A stretch of DNA of 64,000 nt from Chachezhania sediminis (GTDB lineage Bacteria > Pseudomonadota > Alphaproteobacteria > Rhodobacterales > Rhodobacteraceae). The DNA is taken from contig NZ_VOPH01000010.1 in the NCBI RefSeq assembly GCF_009765275.1, positions 62,001-126,000 of the forward strand, written 5' to 3'. Each line of letters opens with the position of its first letter. The stretch's first letter is position 1. This document shows positions 9,800 to 19,046 of this stretch, piece by piece. The notes beneath the pieces are model-generated. The model was given only the letters and a program-made list of their open reading frames with translations, searched no databases and was not told the DNA's origin. The position numbers and the translations under genes were made by a program.

Positions 9800-9808
9800 A
9801 ACGCGAGA

Positions 9809-9831
9809 CGCCCGGGGGATACCCCCGGGCG
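9809..9831. terminator. Bidirectional intrinsic terminator
   Basis: A 10-bp perfect stem (CGCCCGGGGG / CCCCCGGGCG) with an ATA loop sits between two convergent genes, 10 bp after the ligase stop and 22 bp after the racemase stop. The flanks are only weakly T-rich, but position and stem strength support termination for both strands. Confidence 0.72.
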
Positions 9832-9852
9832 CCGTTCCGTTCGACATCCGTT

Positions 9853-10995
9853 TCAGATGGCGCCGGACTGTTCCAGTTCGGCGATCTCGTCCGGGGCGAA
9901 ACCCCAGTCCGCCAGCACCTCGGCCCCCTGTTCCCCGCCCAGCACCGGCGGCGCGCTGATCGCGCCCGGCGTCCGGCTGAACCGCGGGGCAGGGGAGGGC
10001 ATGACCGTCCCCGCCACATTCGTAAAGATCTGCCGCGCCGCGTTGTGGGGGTGCGCGGTCACTTCTCCCATCGACAGGACGGGCGAGACGCAGGCATCCG
10101 TCCCGGCAAAGATCGCGTCCCACTCGTCTCGGGTCTTGGTGCGAAACACCCGGGACAGTTCTTCGCGGAAGCGGGGCCATTCGGTTTCGTTCCACTGGTC
10201 GGCGAAGGTGCCGGGGTCAATGTCCATCAGCTGCAGCATCAGGGCATAGAATTGCGGCTCGATGGCGCCGACACCGACGAATTTTCCGTCGGCGCATTCA
10301 TAGGTCCCGTAGAAATGGGCGCCGCCGTCGAAGATGTTGGCCTGTCTCTCGTCGGTCCACCGGCCCTTGGCATGGTAGCCATAGATCATCGACATCAGAA
10401 GTGCGGCACCGTCCATCATGGCCGCGTCCACGACCTGGCCCTTGCCCGATACCCGTGCCTCGTGCACCGCCGCCAGGACACCGAAGGCCAGAAGCATGCC
10501 CCCGCCGCCAAAGTCGCCGACAAGGTTCAGGGGCGGGACGGGGGCGTCTTTCGTGCCGATGGTCTGCAGCGCGCCGGTCAGGGCGATGTAGTTTATGTCG
10601 TGGCCGGAGGTCTGCGCCAGCGGTCCGTCCTGTCCCCAGCCGGTGATCCGGCCATAGACCAGCGCCGGGTTCAGGCCGTGGCAGACCTGCGGTCCCAGAC
10701 CCAGACGCTCCATGACGCTGGGCCGGAAGCCTTCGATCAGCACATCGGCGCCTGCGATCAGGCGCTTGGCGATGCCCACACCGGTGTTCGATTTCAGATC
10801 CACCGCCACCGACCGGCGCGAGCGGTTCAGCACGTCCTGCCGGGTCGAATTGCCCTTGCGGTCCAGCCGGTCCACCCGAACCACATCGGCGCCCATGTCG
10901 GCCAGCATCATGCCGCAGAAGGGGCCGGGGCCCACGCCCACCATCTCGACCACTTTCAGGTCGGTCAGGGGGCCCTGGCGTTTGCCCGTCAGCAT
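9853..10995 (-). CDS. Alpha-methylacyl-CoA racemase-like CaiB/BaiF protein
   Basis: A 380-residue single-domain member of the CaiB/BaiF family with the alpha-methylacyl-CoA racemase signature: GHDINY (catalytic His132) and [10 protein letters not shown] (catalytic Asp161). This matches His126/Asp156 of the mycobacterial racemase. It would interconvert (2R)- and (2S)-methylacyl-CoA, needed before dehydrogenation of 2-methyl-branched chains such as isoprenoid or sterol side chains. The ATG at 10995 overlaps the end of the upstream cyclase gene by 7 bp. It is the last gene of the minus-strand operon starting at 15595. Confidence 0.9.
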   Translation of the reverse strand: MLTGKRQGPLTDLKVVEMVGVGPGPFCGMMLADMGADVVRVDRLDRKGNSTRQDVLNRSRRSVAVDLKSNTGVGIAKRLIAGADVLIEGFRPSVMERLGLGPQVCHGLNPALVYGRITGWGQDGPLAQTSGHDINYIALTGALQTIGTKDAPVPPLNLVGDFGGGGMLLAFGVLAAVHEARVSGKGQVVDAAMMDGAALLMSMIYGYHAKGRWTDERQANIFDGGAHFYGTYECADGKFVGVGAIEPQFYALMLQLMDIDPGTFADQWNETEWPRFREELSRVFRTKTRDEWDAIFAGTDACVSPVLSMGEVTAHPHNAARQIFTNVAGTVMPSPAPRFSRTPGAISAPPVLGGEQGAEVLADWGFAPDEIAELEQSGAI

Positions 10996-11840
10996 ATCGC
11001 CACCGGGCGCAGGGGTGAGGCGGTTCCGCCCCGGACCCGCAGGGGCAGGGCAAGGAACAGGAAGGTGGACACGCCAGCAGCTGCAATCGGCTCCAGGTCC
11101 AGGTTTTCCATGATGTTGACCTTCTGTTCGAAGAGCAGCAAGCGGTGGACCGGTGCGGCATCGGTCACGGGGCCCTTCTCGAACACCGCCGTGTCGCTGC
11201 CGACAAGCCCGGCGCCGCGGTCCAGCAGCCACTTGGCGGCCTCATAATTCGGTCCGGGCGTCGCGTGGTCGATATAGCCGGGCGCACCCCAGAGCTGTCC
11301 CCAGCCGGTGCGGATCAGGACGACGTCGCCGTGCTCGACCCTGAACCCCTGCCGCTCGGCCGCCTGTGCCAGATCCTCGGGGCCGATCACCCGGTCGCCT
11401 GACAGCCGGTCGACCCGGTCCAGCGCCGCGATGTCGAACAGCACCCCGCGCCGGACATAGACGCCAAGGTCCGCGGCATCGCCCACGGCCGTCCCGGCCT
11501 GAATCCGCTGGTTGTCGGCGGGCGAGCCGTCATGCATCCGCCCGTCCTGGCTGACATGGCACAGGGCGTCGATATGGGTGCCGGTATGCCCGCCAAAGGA
11601 CAGGTGGCAACTGGCGGAACTGGCCCCGTCGCCGCGCACGCGGTCGCCGTGCTTGCGGAACAGGGACACCTCGAAATCCGGGTGGGTCGGGTAATGCGGC
11701 ATCCCGTCGTGGAATTCTCGCCCCAGTTCGAACAACCGCCCCGTTTCGACGGTTCCGGCCGCGCGCTGCCACAGGGCTAGGTCGAAGGGCAGGGCGCCCG
11801 GCCCGTCGCCGGTTGCGGCGTCGACCACGGAACCGCTCAC
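10989..11840 (-). CDS. Cyclase-family metal-dependent hydrolase
   Basis: A 283-residue protein of the cyclase/kynurenine-formamidase family (PF04199 type). It shows the metal-binding signature [11 protein letters not shown] (HxGTHxDxxxH) roughly 95 residues in. The GTG at 11840 overlaps the preceding dehydrogenase stop as GTGA, a sign of translational coupling. The longer in-frame extension upstream is antisense-like and lacks family sequence. The family hydrolyses amides, esters or lactone-like bonds with a divalent metal. In this operon it might open a ring or remove an acyl/formyl group before or during side-chain oxidation (inference). Confidence 0.85.
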   Translation of the reverse strand: MSGSVVDAATGDGPGALPFDLALWQRAAGTVETGRLFELGREFHDGMPHYPTHPDFEVSLFRKHGDRVRGDGASSASCHLSFGGHTGTHIDALCHVSQDGRMHDGSPADNQRIQAGTAVGDAADLGVYVRRGVLFDIAALDRVDRLSGDRVIGPEDLAQAAERQGFRVEHGDVVLIRTGWGQLWGAPGYIDHATPGPNYEAAKWLLDRGAGLVGSDTAVFEKGPVTDAAPVHRLLLFEQKVNIMENLDLEPIAAAGVSTFLFLALPLRVRGGTASPLRPVAIC

Positions 11841-13000
11841 AGCGCCCGTCCGATGACCAGCTTCATGATTTCCGAACTGCCGCCGCCGATCCGGCGGACG
11901 CGGGCATCGGCATACATGCGCGAAATCGGCATTTCCCACATGTAGCCCCAGCCGCCATGCATCTGCAGGCAGTCGTCGATGATCCGGCACTGCATCTCGG
12001 TCGTGGAATACTTGGCGATTGCCGCTTCCTCGCCCGTCAGTTCGTCCTTCATGAAACGGGCGATGCACTGATCCAGATAGGCCCAGCCCATGGCCAGCTG
12101 GGACCGGATCTCGGCCAGCTTGAACTGGGTGTTCTGGAATTCGAAGATCTTCTTACCGAAGGCCTCGCGTTCCCGGACATAATCCAGCGTGATGTCGAAC
12201 GCCTTCTGCGCATTGGCCATGGCGATGGTGGCGATGGCCAGCCGTTCCTTGGGCAGTTCCTTCATCACCTGCGCCAGACCGCCATTTTCAACGCCCAGAA
12301 GGTTCGTCACCGGCACCCGCACGTCCTCGAAGAACAGTTCGGACGTGTCCGATGCCTTCATACCCAGCTTTTCAAGGTTCCGGCCCCGGCGAAAGCCGTC
12401 GCGTATGGCCTCGACCAGGATCAGGCTGATGCCCTTCCGGTCTCCCGTCCCGGTCTGGCAGGCCACGACGAACAGGTCCCCGTTCTGGCCGTTGGTGATG
12501 AAGGTCTTGGACCCATTGATCACGTACTCGTCGCCGTCCCGCACGGCGCGCGTCCGCACGTTCCGGACGTCGCTGCCGGTGCCGGGTTCGGTCAGGCAGA
12601 GGCCGCCGATCACTTCGCCCGTCACCATCTTGGGCAGCCATGCCTGCTTCTGCTCCTCGGTGCCCAGGGCGAGGATATAGGGCGCGATGATGTCGCTTTG
12701 GACCTGAAGCGTGACGCTGGCCTGGCCGGTATAGCCCAGCTCCTCGTCCACGATCGAGGCATAGAGGTAATCCGCCCCGGGCCCGCCATATTCCTCGGGG
12801 ACCGTGACGCACAGAAGCCCCATCTCGCCCGCTTTCCGCCAGAAGCTGCGGGGGACGATTTCGTCCTTTTCCCACTGGGCGATGTTGGGCAGGATCTCGG
12901 CCGTGAAGAACTTCCGGCACGTGTCGCGGAACTGTTCGTGTTCGGGCTGATAGATCGTCCGCCCCGACATCATGGGCGAAGGCAGTTTGCGGGTCGACAT
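11837..13000 (-). CDS. Acyl-CoA dehydrogenase, long-chain (LCAD) type
   Basis: A 387-residue flavoprotein dehydrogenase with the family's CLTEPGTGSD and INGSKTFITNG motifs and a QMHGGWGYMWE segment. The usual C-terminal Glu (YEGT) is absent (GGGSSEIMK). As in LCAD and isovaleryl-type enzymes, the catalytic base should be the Glu in the helix-G motif KELPKER (residues 247-253). The overall pattern closely resembles mammalian LCAD, which handles long and 2-methyl-branched acyl-CoAs. It would introduce the alpha,beta double bond and pass electrons to ETF. It sits within the minus operon, 17 bp after the SDR gene. Confidence 0.94.
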   Translation of the reverse strand: MSTRKLPSPMMSGRTIYQPEHEQFRDTCRKFFTAEILPNIAQWEKDEIVPRSFWRKAGEMGLLCVTVPEEYGGPGADYLYASIVDEELGYTGQASVTLQVQSDIIAPYILALGTEEQKQAWLPKMVTGEVIGGLCLTEPGTGSDVRNVRTRAVRDGDEYVINGSKTFITNGQNGDLFVVACQTGTGDRKGISLILVEAIRDGFRRGRNLEKLGMKASDTSELFFEDVRVPVTNLLGVENGGLAQVMKELPKERLAIATIAMANAQKAFDITLDYVREREAFGKKIFEFQNTQFKLAEIRSQLAMGWAYLDQCIARFMKDELTGEEAAIAKYSTTEMQCRIIDDCLQMHGGWGYMWEMPISRMYADARVRRIGGGSSEIMKLVIGRAL

Positions 13001-13017
13001 GGGGCTTCGTCCTTGGT

Positions 13018-13947
13018 TCAGGCGTCTTCGGCGGCAGGCGCCGGGTTGGTGTAGTCTGCCAGGAGGATACGCGGGATCAGGTCGGCCAGTTCGTCATGGC
13101 TGAACTTTTCGCTGCCATTGGCCTTGAAGATCGCGGCCTTTTCGTAGGGTTCGGCCATCACCGACACGCGGGTGCCTTCGGCACGGAAACACTGGCCGTT
13201 CACGTTGGCCGCATCTTCCGACACAAGATAGGCCACCAGCGGCGCGATGTATTCAGGCTGGGGCATGTTCACGACCTCGTTGTAACGCGCCTCGGTGATC
13301 AGGCCGGCCTCGAGCCGCTTCCTGAACCCGTCCTTCACCCGCTGGTCCAGCGTCAGGCGGGTGGCGGCGGTGGGGCAGATCGTGTTGGCGGTGACGCCGT
13401 ATTTTCCCAATTCGCGCGCCAGCGCACGAGTCAGGGAATAGATCCCGCCCTTGGCCGCGCCATAATTGGCCTGCCCGATGGTTCCGCGCCAGGCGTCGGA
13501 CCCCATGGTGATGATCCGCCCGAACTTTTGTTCGCGCATGTAGCCTGCGGCGTGGCGGGACATGTTGAAAGTCCCGTTCAGGTGGACGTTGACGACGCCC
13601 GACCATTCGGCTTCGGACATGTTCCAGACCATGCGTTCGCGCAGCAGGCCGGCGGAGTTGATCAGGATATCGCAACTGCCGAACTGATCGACGCAAAGGC
13701 GCACGATTTCGCCCGCGGTATCGAAGTCGGCGACGGATTCCTTCACCGCCAGAGCCTTGACGCCCATGCTTTCCAGCACCTTCACCGCGTCGTCGGCGGG
13801 GCTGCTGTCCTCAGGCGATCCATCCCGCGCGCCGCCGGGATCGACGACCACGATATTGACGCCCTGTTCGGCGAGAAGCCTGGCGGACTCAAAGCCGATG
13901 CCCCGCCCACCGCCGGTGATGATGGCGGCCTTGCCTTGAAGACTCAT
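13018..13947 (-). CDS. (3R)-hydroxyacyl-CoA dehydrogenase-like SDR (17beta-HSD4 type)
   Basis: A 309-residue short-chain dehydrogenase, longer than classical 250-residue members, as in the N-terminal domain of peroxisomal multifunctional enzyme 2. TGGGRGIG is at residues 11-18, NSAG at 97-100, Ser150, and Tyr162-x3-Lys166 (NYGAAK). The VNVHLNGTFNMSRHA segment is typical of that subfamily. It should oxidise (3R)-hydroxyacyl-CoA to 3-ketoacyl-CoA. The start at 13947 has a GGAAAGGA site. Its natural partner, an (R)-specific hydratase 2, is encoded at 20350 in another transcription unit that carries the same operator. Confidence 0.9.
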   Translation of the reverse strand: MSLQGKAAIITGGGRGIGFESARLLAEQGVNIVVVDPGGARDGSPEDSSPADDAVKVLESMGVKALAVKESVADFDTAGEIVRLCVDQFGSCDILINSAGLLRERMVWNMSEAEWSGVVNVHLNGTFNMSRHAAGYMREQKFGRIITMGSDAWRGTIGQANYGAAKGGIYSLTRALARELGKYGVTANTICPTAATRLTLDQRVKDGFRKRLEAGLITEARYNEVVNMPQPEYIAPLVAYLVSEDAANVNGQCFRAEGTRVSVMAEPYEKAAIFKANGSEKFSHDELADLIPRILLADYTNPAPAAEDA

Positions 13948-13981
13948 GAGCGTTTTCCTTTCCAGATACAGGCGGCCCGCG

Positions 13982-15166
13982 TCAGTCGCGGCCGAGGATG
14001 AGTGTGGCCGCCGCGGCAAATTGCCGGCCGGGGCCATGAACAAGCGAAGTGTTGACGTTATCGACCTGCCGCGCGCCGGCGGTGCCGCGCAGCTGGAACA
14101 CCGCTTCCAGCATCGCGAACATGCCGTAGCGGCCCGAATGCCCGAACGAGAGACCGCCGCCATTGGTGTTCATCGGAAGATCGCCCCCGGGACCGGTGCG
14201 ATAGATGATCTTTCCGTCCGGCGTCTTCGACGTGTCTTCCAGCCAGGGCCCGACCTCGCCCTTGGGCACGAAGCCCAGGTCTTCCAGGAAGTACATCGGC
14301 GTCGGGCTGAAGGCGTCGTAAAGCATCAGGTGATCTATGTCCGACGGCTGCATGTCCGCGAAGGCAAAGGCCTGCTGGCCAGAGATCACGGTCGAATCCG
14401 ATGTTGTGAAGTCCCGCATCATGCCGACGCTGCGATGGGCCGTGGCCTCGCCCGTTCCGTGCACATAGACGGGCCGCTGCCTCAGGTCCTTCGCGCGCTC
14501 GGCAGAGGTGACGACCAGCGCGCCGCCGCCATCGCAGACAAGGCAGCAGTCGAGAAGGTTCAGGGGATAGCAGACGGGGCGGGATGCCATCACGTCCTGG
14601 GGCGTGATCGGCCCCTTGCTGCGCATCATTGCCATCGGGTTCAGCAGCGCCCATTCCCGGGTCGCGGCCGGGATATGGCTCATCTGGTACTTTGTCGTGC
14701 CGTAGTCGTGAAAGTGCCGCAGGACCGGCAGGGCATAGGTCGATGCCGCGCCGACCGTGCCGAATGGATCCTCGAACTGGCCGCCGGGTCCCTGCGGTGT
14801 GCCTTGCGATTCCATGTCGATCCAGGACCTGCCGGATTCGCCGTGCAGGATCAGTGCCACGTCGCAATAGCCGCCCATGATCGCGGCCACTGCGTGCTGG
14901 ACCATCAGGATGTAGGAGCAGCCGCCGACGCTGGTGCCGTCGACATAGCGGGGCGTGACGTTCAGGTATTCCGAAATCTCGTTCGGCGTCGCCACGGCGC
15001 TGAAGATGCCGTCCACGTCCTTCAATGTCAGGCCCGCATCGGCCAGCGCGTTCCGCGCGGCCTCGGCATGCAGCATCAGGCGGGAATGACCGGGCAGTTT
15101 GCCGATCTGGTCGGTGTGGGCCGCGCCGACGATGGCGACCTTGCCGGAATGGGGGTGCCTTGCCAT
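13982..15166 (-). CDS. SCP2/lipid-transfer type thiolase
   Basis: A 394-residue thiolase-superfamily protein of the SCPx/Ltp type. The nucleophile-region Cys lies in TSVGGCSYIL. The C-terminal motif MNTNGGGLSFGHSGRYG has a GHSG instead of the biosynthetic thiolase GHPxGxSG. It abuts the DUF35 gene, whose stop lies directly before its start. Thiolase-DUF35 pairs act in steroid and side-chain degradation either as 3-ketoacyl-CoA thiolases or as retro-aldolases. Retention of Cys favours thiolysis here, but I cannot exclude retro-aldol activity. It is the second gene of the operon. Confidence 0.9.
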   Translation of the reverse strand: MARHPHSGKVAIVGAAHTDQIGKLPGHSRLMLHAEAARNALADAGLTLKDVDGIFSAVATPNEISEYLNVTPRYVDGTSVGGCSYILMVQHAVAAIMGGYCDVALILHGESGRSWIDMESQGTPQGPGGQFEDPFGTVGAASTYALPVLRHFHDYGTTKYQMSHIPAATREWALLNPMAMMRSKGPITPQDVMASRPVCYPLNLLDCCLVCDGGGALVVTSAERAKDLRQRPVYVHGTGEATAHRSVGMMRDFTTSDSTVISGQQAFAFADMQPSDIDHLMLYDAFSPTPMYFLEDLGFVPKGEVGPWLEDTSKTPDGKIIYRTGPGGDLPMNTNGGGLSFGHSGRYGMFAMLEAVFQLRGTAGARQVDNVNTSLVHGPGRQFAAAATLILGRD

Positions 15167-15595
15167 CTACCTGCCCCCTCGGACCAGCCGGAACCAGGGC
15201 AGGGTGATGCCCGGCGTCACGGCGCGAAAGGTGACTTCGACCGGGGCGTCCAGGGGGATGGCGTCCGGGTCCGGTTCGCCCTCGATCATCAGATTCGTGA
15301 TCATGCGCGGGCCTTCCTCCAGTTCGACCACGGCGATGACGGGCTTGCCCACGTCCTCGAACCCCTTGGCGGGCAGGTGGTTGATGGCGAAGGTGTGCAG
15401 CGTCCCGTGGCCGCTGGCGCGGGTCCAGGTCACGTTCCAGGAAAAGCAGTGCATGCAGAACGGCCGCGGATAATAGGTCCAGCCGCCGCAATCGCCGCAG
15501 CGCGGCAACACCAGTTTGCCCGCCTGCGTCCCGTCCCAGAAGGGCTGGGTGCCCGGCGTCGGCACGGGAAGCTTTCCGGTGTACCCCTCGATCAT
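15167..15595 (-). CDS. DUF35 OB-fold protein with zinc ribbon, thiolase partner
   Basis: A 142-residue DUF35 protein. The N-terminal rubredoxin-like zinc ribbon is CGDCGGWTYYPRPFCMHC (two CxxC pairs), followed by an OB-fold. Such proteins bind next to SCP2-type thiolases or MaoC-like hydratases and shape their acyl-CoA site. It is the first gene of the minus operon 15595 to 9853 (DUF35, thiolase, SDR, acyl-CoA dehydrogenase, cyclase, racemase). The gene has a GGGGGA ribosome site, and an operator palindrome lies about 100 bp upstream. Confidence 0.92.
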   Translation of the reverse strand: MIEGYTGKLPVPTPGTQPFWDGTQAGKLVLPRCGDCGGWTYYPRPFCMHCFSWNVTWTRASGHGTLHTFAINHLPAKGFEDVGKPVIAVVELEEGPRMITNLMIEGEPDPDAIPLDAPVEVTFRAVTPGITLPWFRLVRGGR

Positions 15596-15695
15596 CTGTC
15601 CCCCTTCGGACGCGGCGCACGGGGACGCCGCAAGTGGCCTAGCCGCCGGGGAACAGAGGATAATTCCGCCCCGGGCTGATTGTCGAATAACAGTA

Positions 15696-15707
15696 TACCA
15701 ATCGGTA
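15696..15707. promoter_or_regulatory. Operator-like palindrome TACCAATCGGTA
   Basis: A copy of the regional consensus 101 bp upstream of the DUF35-thiolase operon. It lies in the AT-rich 334-bp region shared with the divergent TRAP transporter operon. Confidence 0.68.
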
Positions 15708-15783
15708 GTACATAATCGGATAGCAAGCAGAAAACTTCATGTCAAACCTAGAAAAAATCCGGTGCGATGGCAATAAAAGTCTT

Positions 15784-15811
15784 TACTATTGAGTAGTGCT
15801 ACCAATTGGTA
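15784..15811. promoter_or_regulatory. Tandem operator palindromes before the TRAP operon
   Basis: Two copies stand side by side: TACTATTGAGTA at 15784-15795 and the perfect palindrome TACCAATTGGTA at 15800-15811. They are separated by 4 bp, 16 bp centre to centre. They lie about 120 bp before the transporter start. This is the strongest match to the motif in the window and would allow two dimers to bind cooperatively. Confidence 0.75.
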
Positions 15812-15929
15812 TAAGTCTTGCATTGCAGGCGGTCCGCCGGCGATACCTTCAACGGGAGAGAGGGGGCGCTAGGCTGCGAGACAATCCGCAAGGGGCCGGG
15901 CCTGCGCACAGGGAGAAGGACACGCCATC

Positions 15930-17024
15930 ATGACACGCATTCTTGCGGCCTCGGCCGCAGTCCTGGCCATAGCCTCGACCGGCGCTGCTGCCGATACAAA
16001 GCTGACCTACGGTTCGTGGCTGCCGCCCACCCACGTGGTCGTGGAAAAGGGCCTGCAGCCGTTCTTCGACCGCGTCGCGGCCGACAGCAACGGCAGCCTC
16101 ACGTGGGAACTGTTCTCGGGCGGGTCGATGGGTGGCCCCAAGGAGTCGCTCCAGATCGTCAAGGACGGGCTGGTCGACAGCTCTCTGCTGGTGGACGTCT
16201 ATTACAAGAGCGAGCTGCCGGTCGCGGTGACGATGTCCGACCTGTTCATGCTGGTGGACGATCAGATCGCCTGGGGCGCCGCACTGACCGAAACGCAGCT
16301 GCTCGACTGCCCGCAATGCGAGGCCGAGTTCAAGAAGCACGATCTGAAGCCTCTGGCCTTCTATTCCGGCGGCGACTATCACCTGATGTGCACTGAAGAG
16401 GTCCATACACTGGACCAGGTGAAGGACAAGAAGGTCCGCGCCAGCACCCGCAACGGGGCGCTGTCCGAACATTGGGGGGCTGTGCCTGTCAGCATCACCA
16501 CGGCCGAGATGTACGAGGCGATGCAGCGCGGCCAGGCCGATTGTACCATCGGCGCCTATGCGTGGCTGAACTCCTACGGACTGAAGGACCTGGTGACGTC
16601 GATCGTGGAAACCCCCATCGGCGGCATTTTCAGCGCGCTGGTCATGTACACGACCGAAGACCGCTGGGCCGACCTGTCGGACGAGGAAAGGACGATCCTT
16701 CTGAAGGAGATGCCGCAGCTGGTCGCCGACATCAACTTTTCCTACTACGAGGAAGGGCTGGAAGCGGCCCAGCAGGCCAAGGCCGACGGCATCGAGTTCT
16801 ATGCCATGGGCGACGACATGAAGGCGTCCTTCGACGAGTTCCTGAAGGGCGAGATCGGCTATTCCGAAGAGAAAGCCAGGGAAGCCGGTGTCGACGATCC
16901 GTCGGCCATCGTCGATGCGTTGATGAAGAACGTCGAGAAATGGAAGGGCATCATGGCCGAGATCGGCATGGACCGCCAGAAATACGCCGAAAAGCTGTGG
17001 TCCGAGATCTATTCCAAGCTTTGA
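15930..17024 (+). CDS. dctP: TRAP transporter substrate-binding protein
   Basis: A 364-residue periplasmic solute receptor of the DctP family. The signal peptide is about residues 1-21 (cleavage after an AAA stretch). The conserved segment near YEAMQRGQADCTIGAYAW binds the carboxylate of the ligand in this family. It delivers an organic acid to the DctQM membrane complex in a sodium-coupled, ATP-independent way. First gene of a P-Q-M operon, with tandem operators upstream. The ligand is probably the acid fed to the neighbouring CoA ligase or CoA transferases (inference). Confidence 0.94.
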   Translation: MTRILAASAAVLAIASTGAAADTKLTYGSWLPPTHVVVEKGLQPFFDRVAADSNGSLTWELFSGGSMGGPKESLQIVKDGLVDSSLLVDVYYKSELPVAVTMSDLFMLVDDQIAWGAALTETQLLDCPQCEAEFKKHDLKPLAFYSGGDYHLMCTEEVHTLDQVKDKKVRASTRNGALSEHWGAVPVSITTAEMYEAMQRGQADCTIGAYAWLNSYGLKDLVTSIVETPIGGIFSALVMYTTEDRWADLSDEERTILLKEMPQLVADINFSYYEEGLEAAQQAKADGIEFYAMGDDMKASFDEFLKGEIGYSEEKAREAGVDDPSAIVDALMKNVEKWKGIMAEIGMDRQKYAEKLWSEIYSKL

Positions 17025-17037
17025 TCCGCTGAACGGA

Positions 17038-17085
17038 TCCGGGCCGGCACGACCGGCCCGGAAACCGGACCGCATTTGCGGTCCG
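17038..17085 (+). terminator. Two tandem hairpins between dctP and dctQ
   Basis: TCCGGGCCGG/CCGGCCCGGA (17038-17062) and CGGACCGCA/TGCGGTCCG (17066-17085) form consecutive stems with short loops. There is no poly-T tail. They probably stabilise the dctP transcript or partly attenuate, giving the usual excess of binding protein over membrane subunits. Confidence 0.6.
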
Positions 17086-17105
17086 ATGCGCAGAATGGGG
17101 CCGGG

Positions 17106-17630
17106 ATGAAGACTTTCGCGAAGATCGCCAACGGACTGTGTATCGCCGGGGCCGTCCTGGGCGGCATCGCGATGTTCATGATGATGGTGCAGGTCGGGCT
17201 GGACGTGACCGCCAAATACCTGCTGGGCCGTCCCGTCCCCCACACGCTGGAAATGGTGTCGTCCTATTACATGGTCGCGCTGGTCTTCCTGCCGCTGGGG
17301 CTGGTGACGCGGGATGGGGGCCATGTCATCGTCGAACTGTTCACCCAGGGATTGCGGCCCAAGACCATCGCCCTGATCGACGCAATGGGCGCGATCCTGG
17401 CGCTGGCCTATGTCTCGGCCATCAGCGTGCGCAGCTTTCATGTCGCCGTGGAAAAGACCGCGATCCGCGAAAGCTGGGAGGCGGCGACGCTGGACCTTCA
17501 GGTCTGGCCCGCACGCTGGTTCCTGCCCGTCGGCTGCGCACTGATGGCGGTCTATCTGGTCGTGGTCATCTGGCAGAAGCTGTGCATCTGGCGCCGGGGT
17601 GCCGATCCGCTGAACCCGGCGGGCCTGTGA
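17106..17630 (+). CDS. dctQ: TRAP transporter small permease
   Basis: A 174-residue membrane protein with four predicted helices, as in the DctQ family (segments near residues 10-32, 48-70, 88-110 and 135-160). It contacts the large permease in the inner membrane. The ATG at 17106 has only a weak purine-rich site. A start 30 bp earlier would place extra charged residues inside the hairpin region. It lies between dctP and dctM in the usual order. Confidence 0.92.
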   Translation: MKTFAKIANGLCIAGAVLGGIAMFMMMVQVGLDVTAKYLLGRPVPHTLEMVSSYYMVALVFLPLGLVTRDGGHVIVELFTQGLRPKTIALIDAMGAILALAYVSAISVRSFHVAVEKTAIRESWEAATLDLQVWPARWFLPVGCALMAVYLVVVIWQKLCIWRRGADPLNPAGL

Positions 17631-17694
17631 GGCCGCGCGTGTCCCCGCCCGCGACCCTCTCCAAAACTCGACGACCTGACGGAGGTTCCCGCTG

Positions 17695-18999
17695 ATGGAT
17701 CCACTGCTTCTCGGCTTCATCGGCATCGGGCTGGTGCTTGTGCTTCTGGCCTTCCGGGTGCCCATCGCCGTGGCCCTTGCGACGGTGTCCGTGGCGGGTC
17801 TGTTCCTGCTGCGCGGCTGGCGGGCGTCCTTCGGGACGCTGGGATCGTTGCCGTTCGATTTCGCCTCCAGTTTCACGCTGTCAGCGGTGCCGATGTTCCT
17901 GCTGATGGGCGCGGTCGCCTATCACACCGGGCTGACGTCGTCGCTGTTCCGCACCGCGCGGGTCTGGCTGAACAACACGCCCGGCGGGCTGGCGGTGGCG
18001 TCGAATCTGGCCTCTGCCGGGTTCGCGGCGGCGTCGGGGTCCAGCCTTGCGACCTCGGCCGCGATGGGGCGCCTGGCGATACCGGAGATGCTGAAATACG
18101 GTTATGACAAGGCGCTGGCCACGGGGACGATCGCCGCGGCCGGCACGCTGGGCGCGCTGATCCCGCCTTCGATCGCTTTCGTCATCTATGGCTGGTATGC
18201 CGAAGTGCCGGTGGGTGCCCTGCTGATTGCCGGCTTCCTGCCGGGCCTGCTGACCGCCGGCATCTATGCCGTGATGATCGTCGGCCGCTGCATCGTCAAT
18301 CCGAAGCTGGCGCCGAAGATTCCCGAAACCATCACCTTTGCAGACAAGATGCGCGCCCTGCGGGATGTCTGGCCCCTGCCGCTGCTGATCGCGGGCGTGA
18401 TCGGGTCGATCTATGCCGGCATCGCCACCCCGACCGAGGCCGGTGCCGTCGGCGCGATCTTGGCGCTGGTCATCGGCGCGGCCCTGCGCCAGCTGACATG
18501 GCGCAACCTGATCATCAGCTTTGCCGAGGCGCTGAAGACCACCGCGTCGATCTTCTTCATCGCCATCGGGGCGATCCTTCTGACCCGCTTCCTGGCCATC
18601 GCCGGGGTGCCGCGCTTTCTGACCGCCTTCGTCACGGAAATCGACCCCAACCCGACATTGGTGATCCTGGCCATGTGCGCCGTCTATCTGGTGCTGGGCA
18701 TGTTCCTGGATCCGCTGGGTGTCATGCTTCTGACGCTGCCGATCTTCCTGCCGATCTACAAGTCGCTGGGCGTGGACGAGATCTGGATCGGCGTCCTGGT
18801 CGTGAAACTGATCGAAATCGGGTTGCTGACGCCACCTGTGGGATTGAACGCCTATGTGGTGAAGGGCGTCGTGGGCGACGCCGTGCCCCTGACGACGATC
18901 TTCCGCGGCCTTCTGTGGTTCCTGGCCTGCGAGGTCGTGATCATGGCGCTGCTGATCGGCTTCCCCGCGATTTCGCTCTGGCTCCCGTCGCTGATGTGA
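17695..18999 (+). CDS. dctM: TRAP transporter large permease
   Basis: A 434-residue DctM-family permease with about a dozen hydrophobic segments. Family motifs include GSSLATSAAMG and the repeated PTEAGAVGA / LIPPS type loops. It is the sodium-coupled translocation subunit. The start has a GGAGG site at optimal distance. It closes the operon; downstream there is 500 bp with a decayed fragment and then the IclR gene. Confidence 0.95.
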   Translation: MDPLLLGFIGIGLVLVLLAFRVPIAVALATVSVAGLFLLRGWRASFGTLGSLPFDFASSFTLSAVPMFLLMGAVAYHTGLTSSLFRTARVWLNNTPGGLAVASNLASAGFAAASGSSLATSAAMGRLAIPEMLKYGYDKALATGTIAAAGTLGALIPPSIAFVIYGWYAEVPVGALLIAGFLPGLLTAGIYAVMIVGRCIVNPKLAPKIPETITFADKMRALRDVWPLPLLIAGVIGSIYAGIATPTEAGAVGAILALVIGAALRQLTWRNLIISFAEALKTTASIFFIAIGAILLTRFLAIAGVPRFLTAFVTEIDPNPTLVILAMCAVYLVLGMFLDPLGVMLLTLPIFLPIYKSLGVDEIWIGVLVVKLIEIGLLTPPVGLNAYVVKGVVGDAVPLTTIFRGLLWFLACEVVIMALLIGFPAISLWLPSLM

Positions 19000-19046
19000 G
19001 GGGGCGGATCACCATCGGCCAGATCTTCGATGTCCTGTCCGGTGGG

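Noticed and set aside
8072-10195. Very long minus-strand open frame (707 codons) opposite the CoA ligase
   Set aside because: It is the antisense shadow of a clear ligase, with no domain and a biased GC-rich composition. Long antisense frames occur opposite most genes here.
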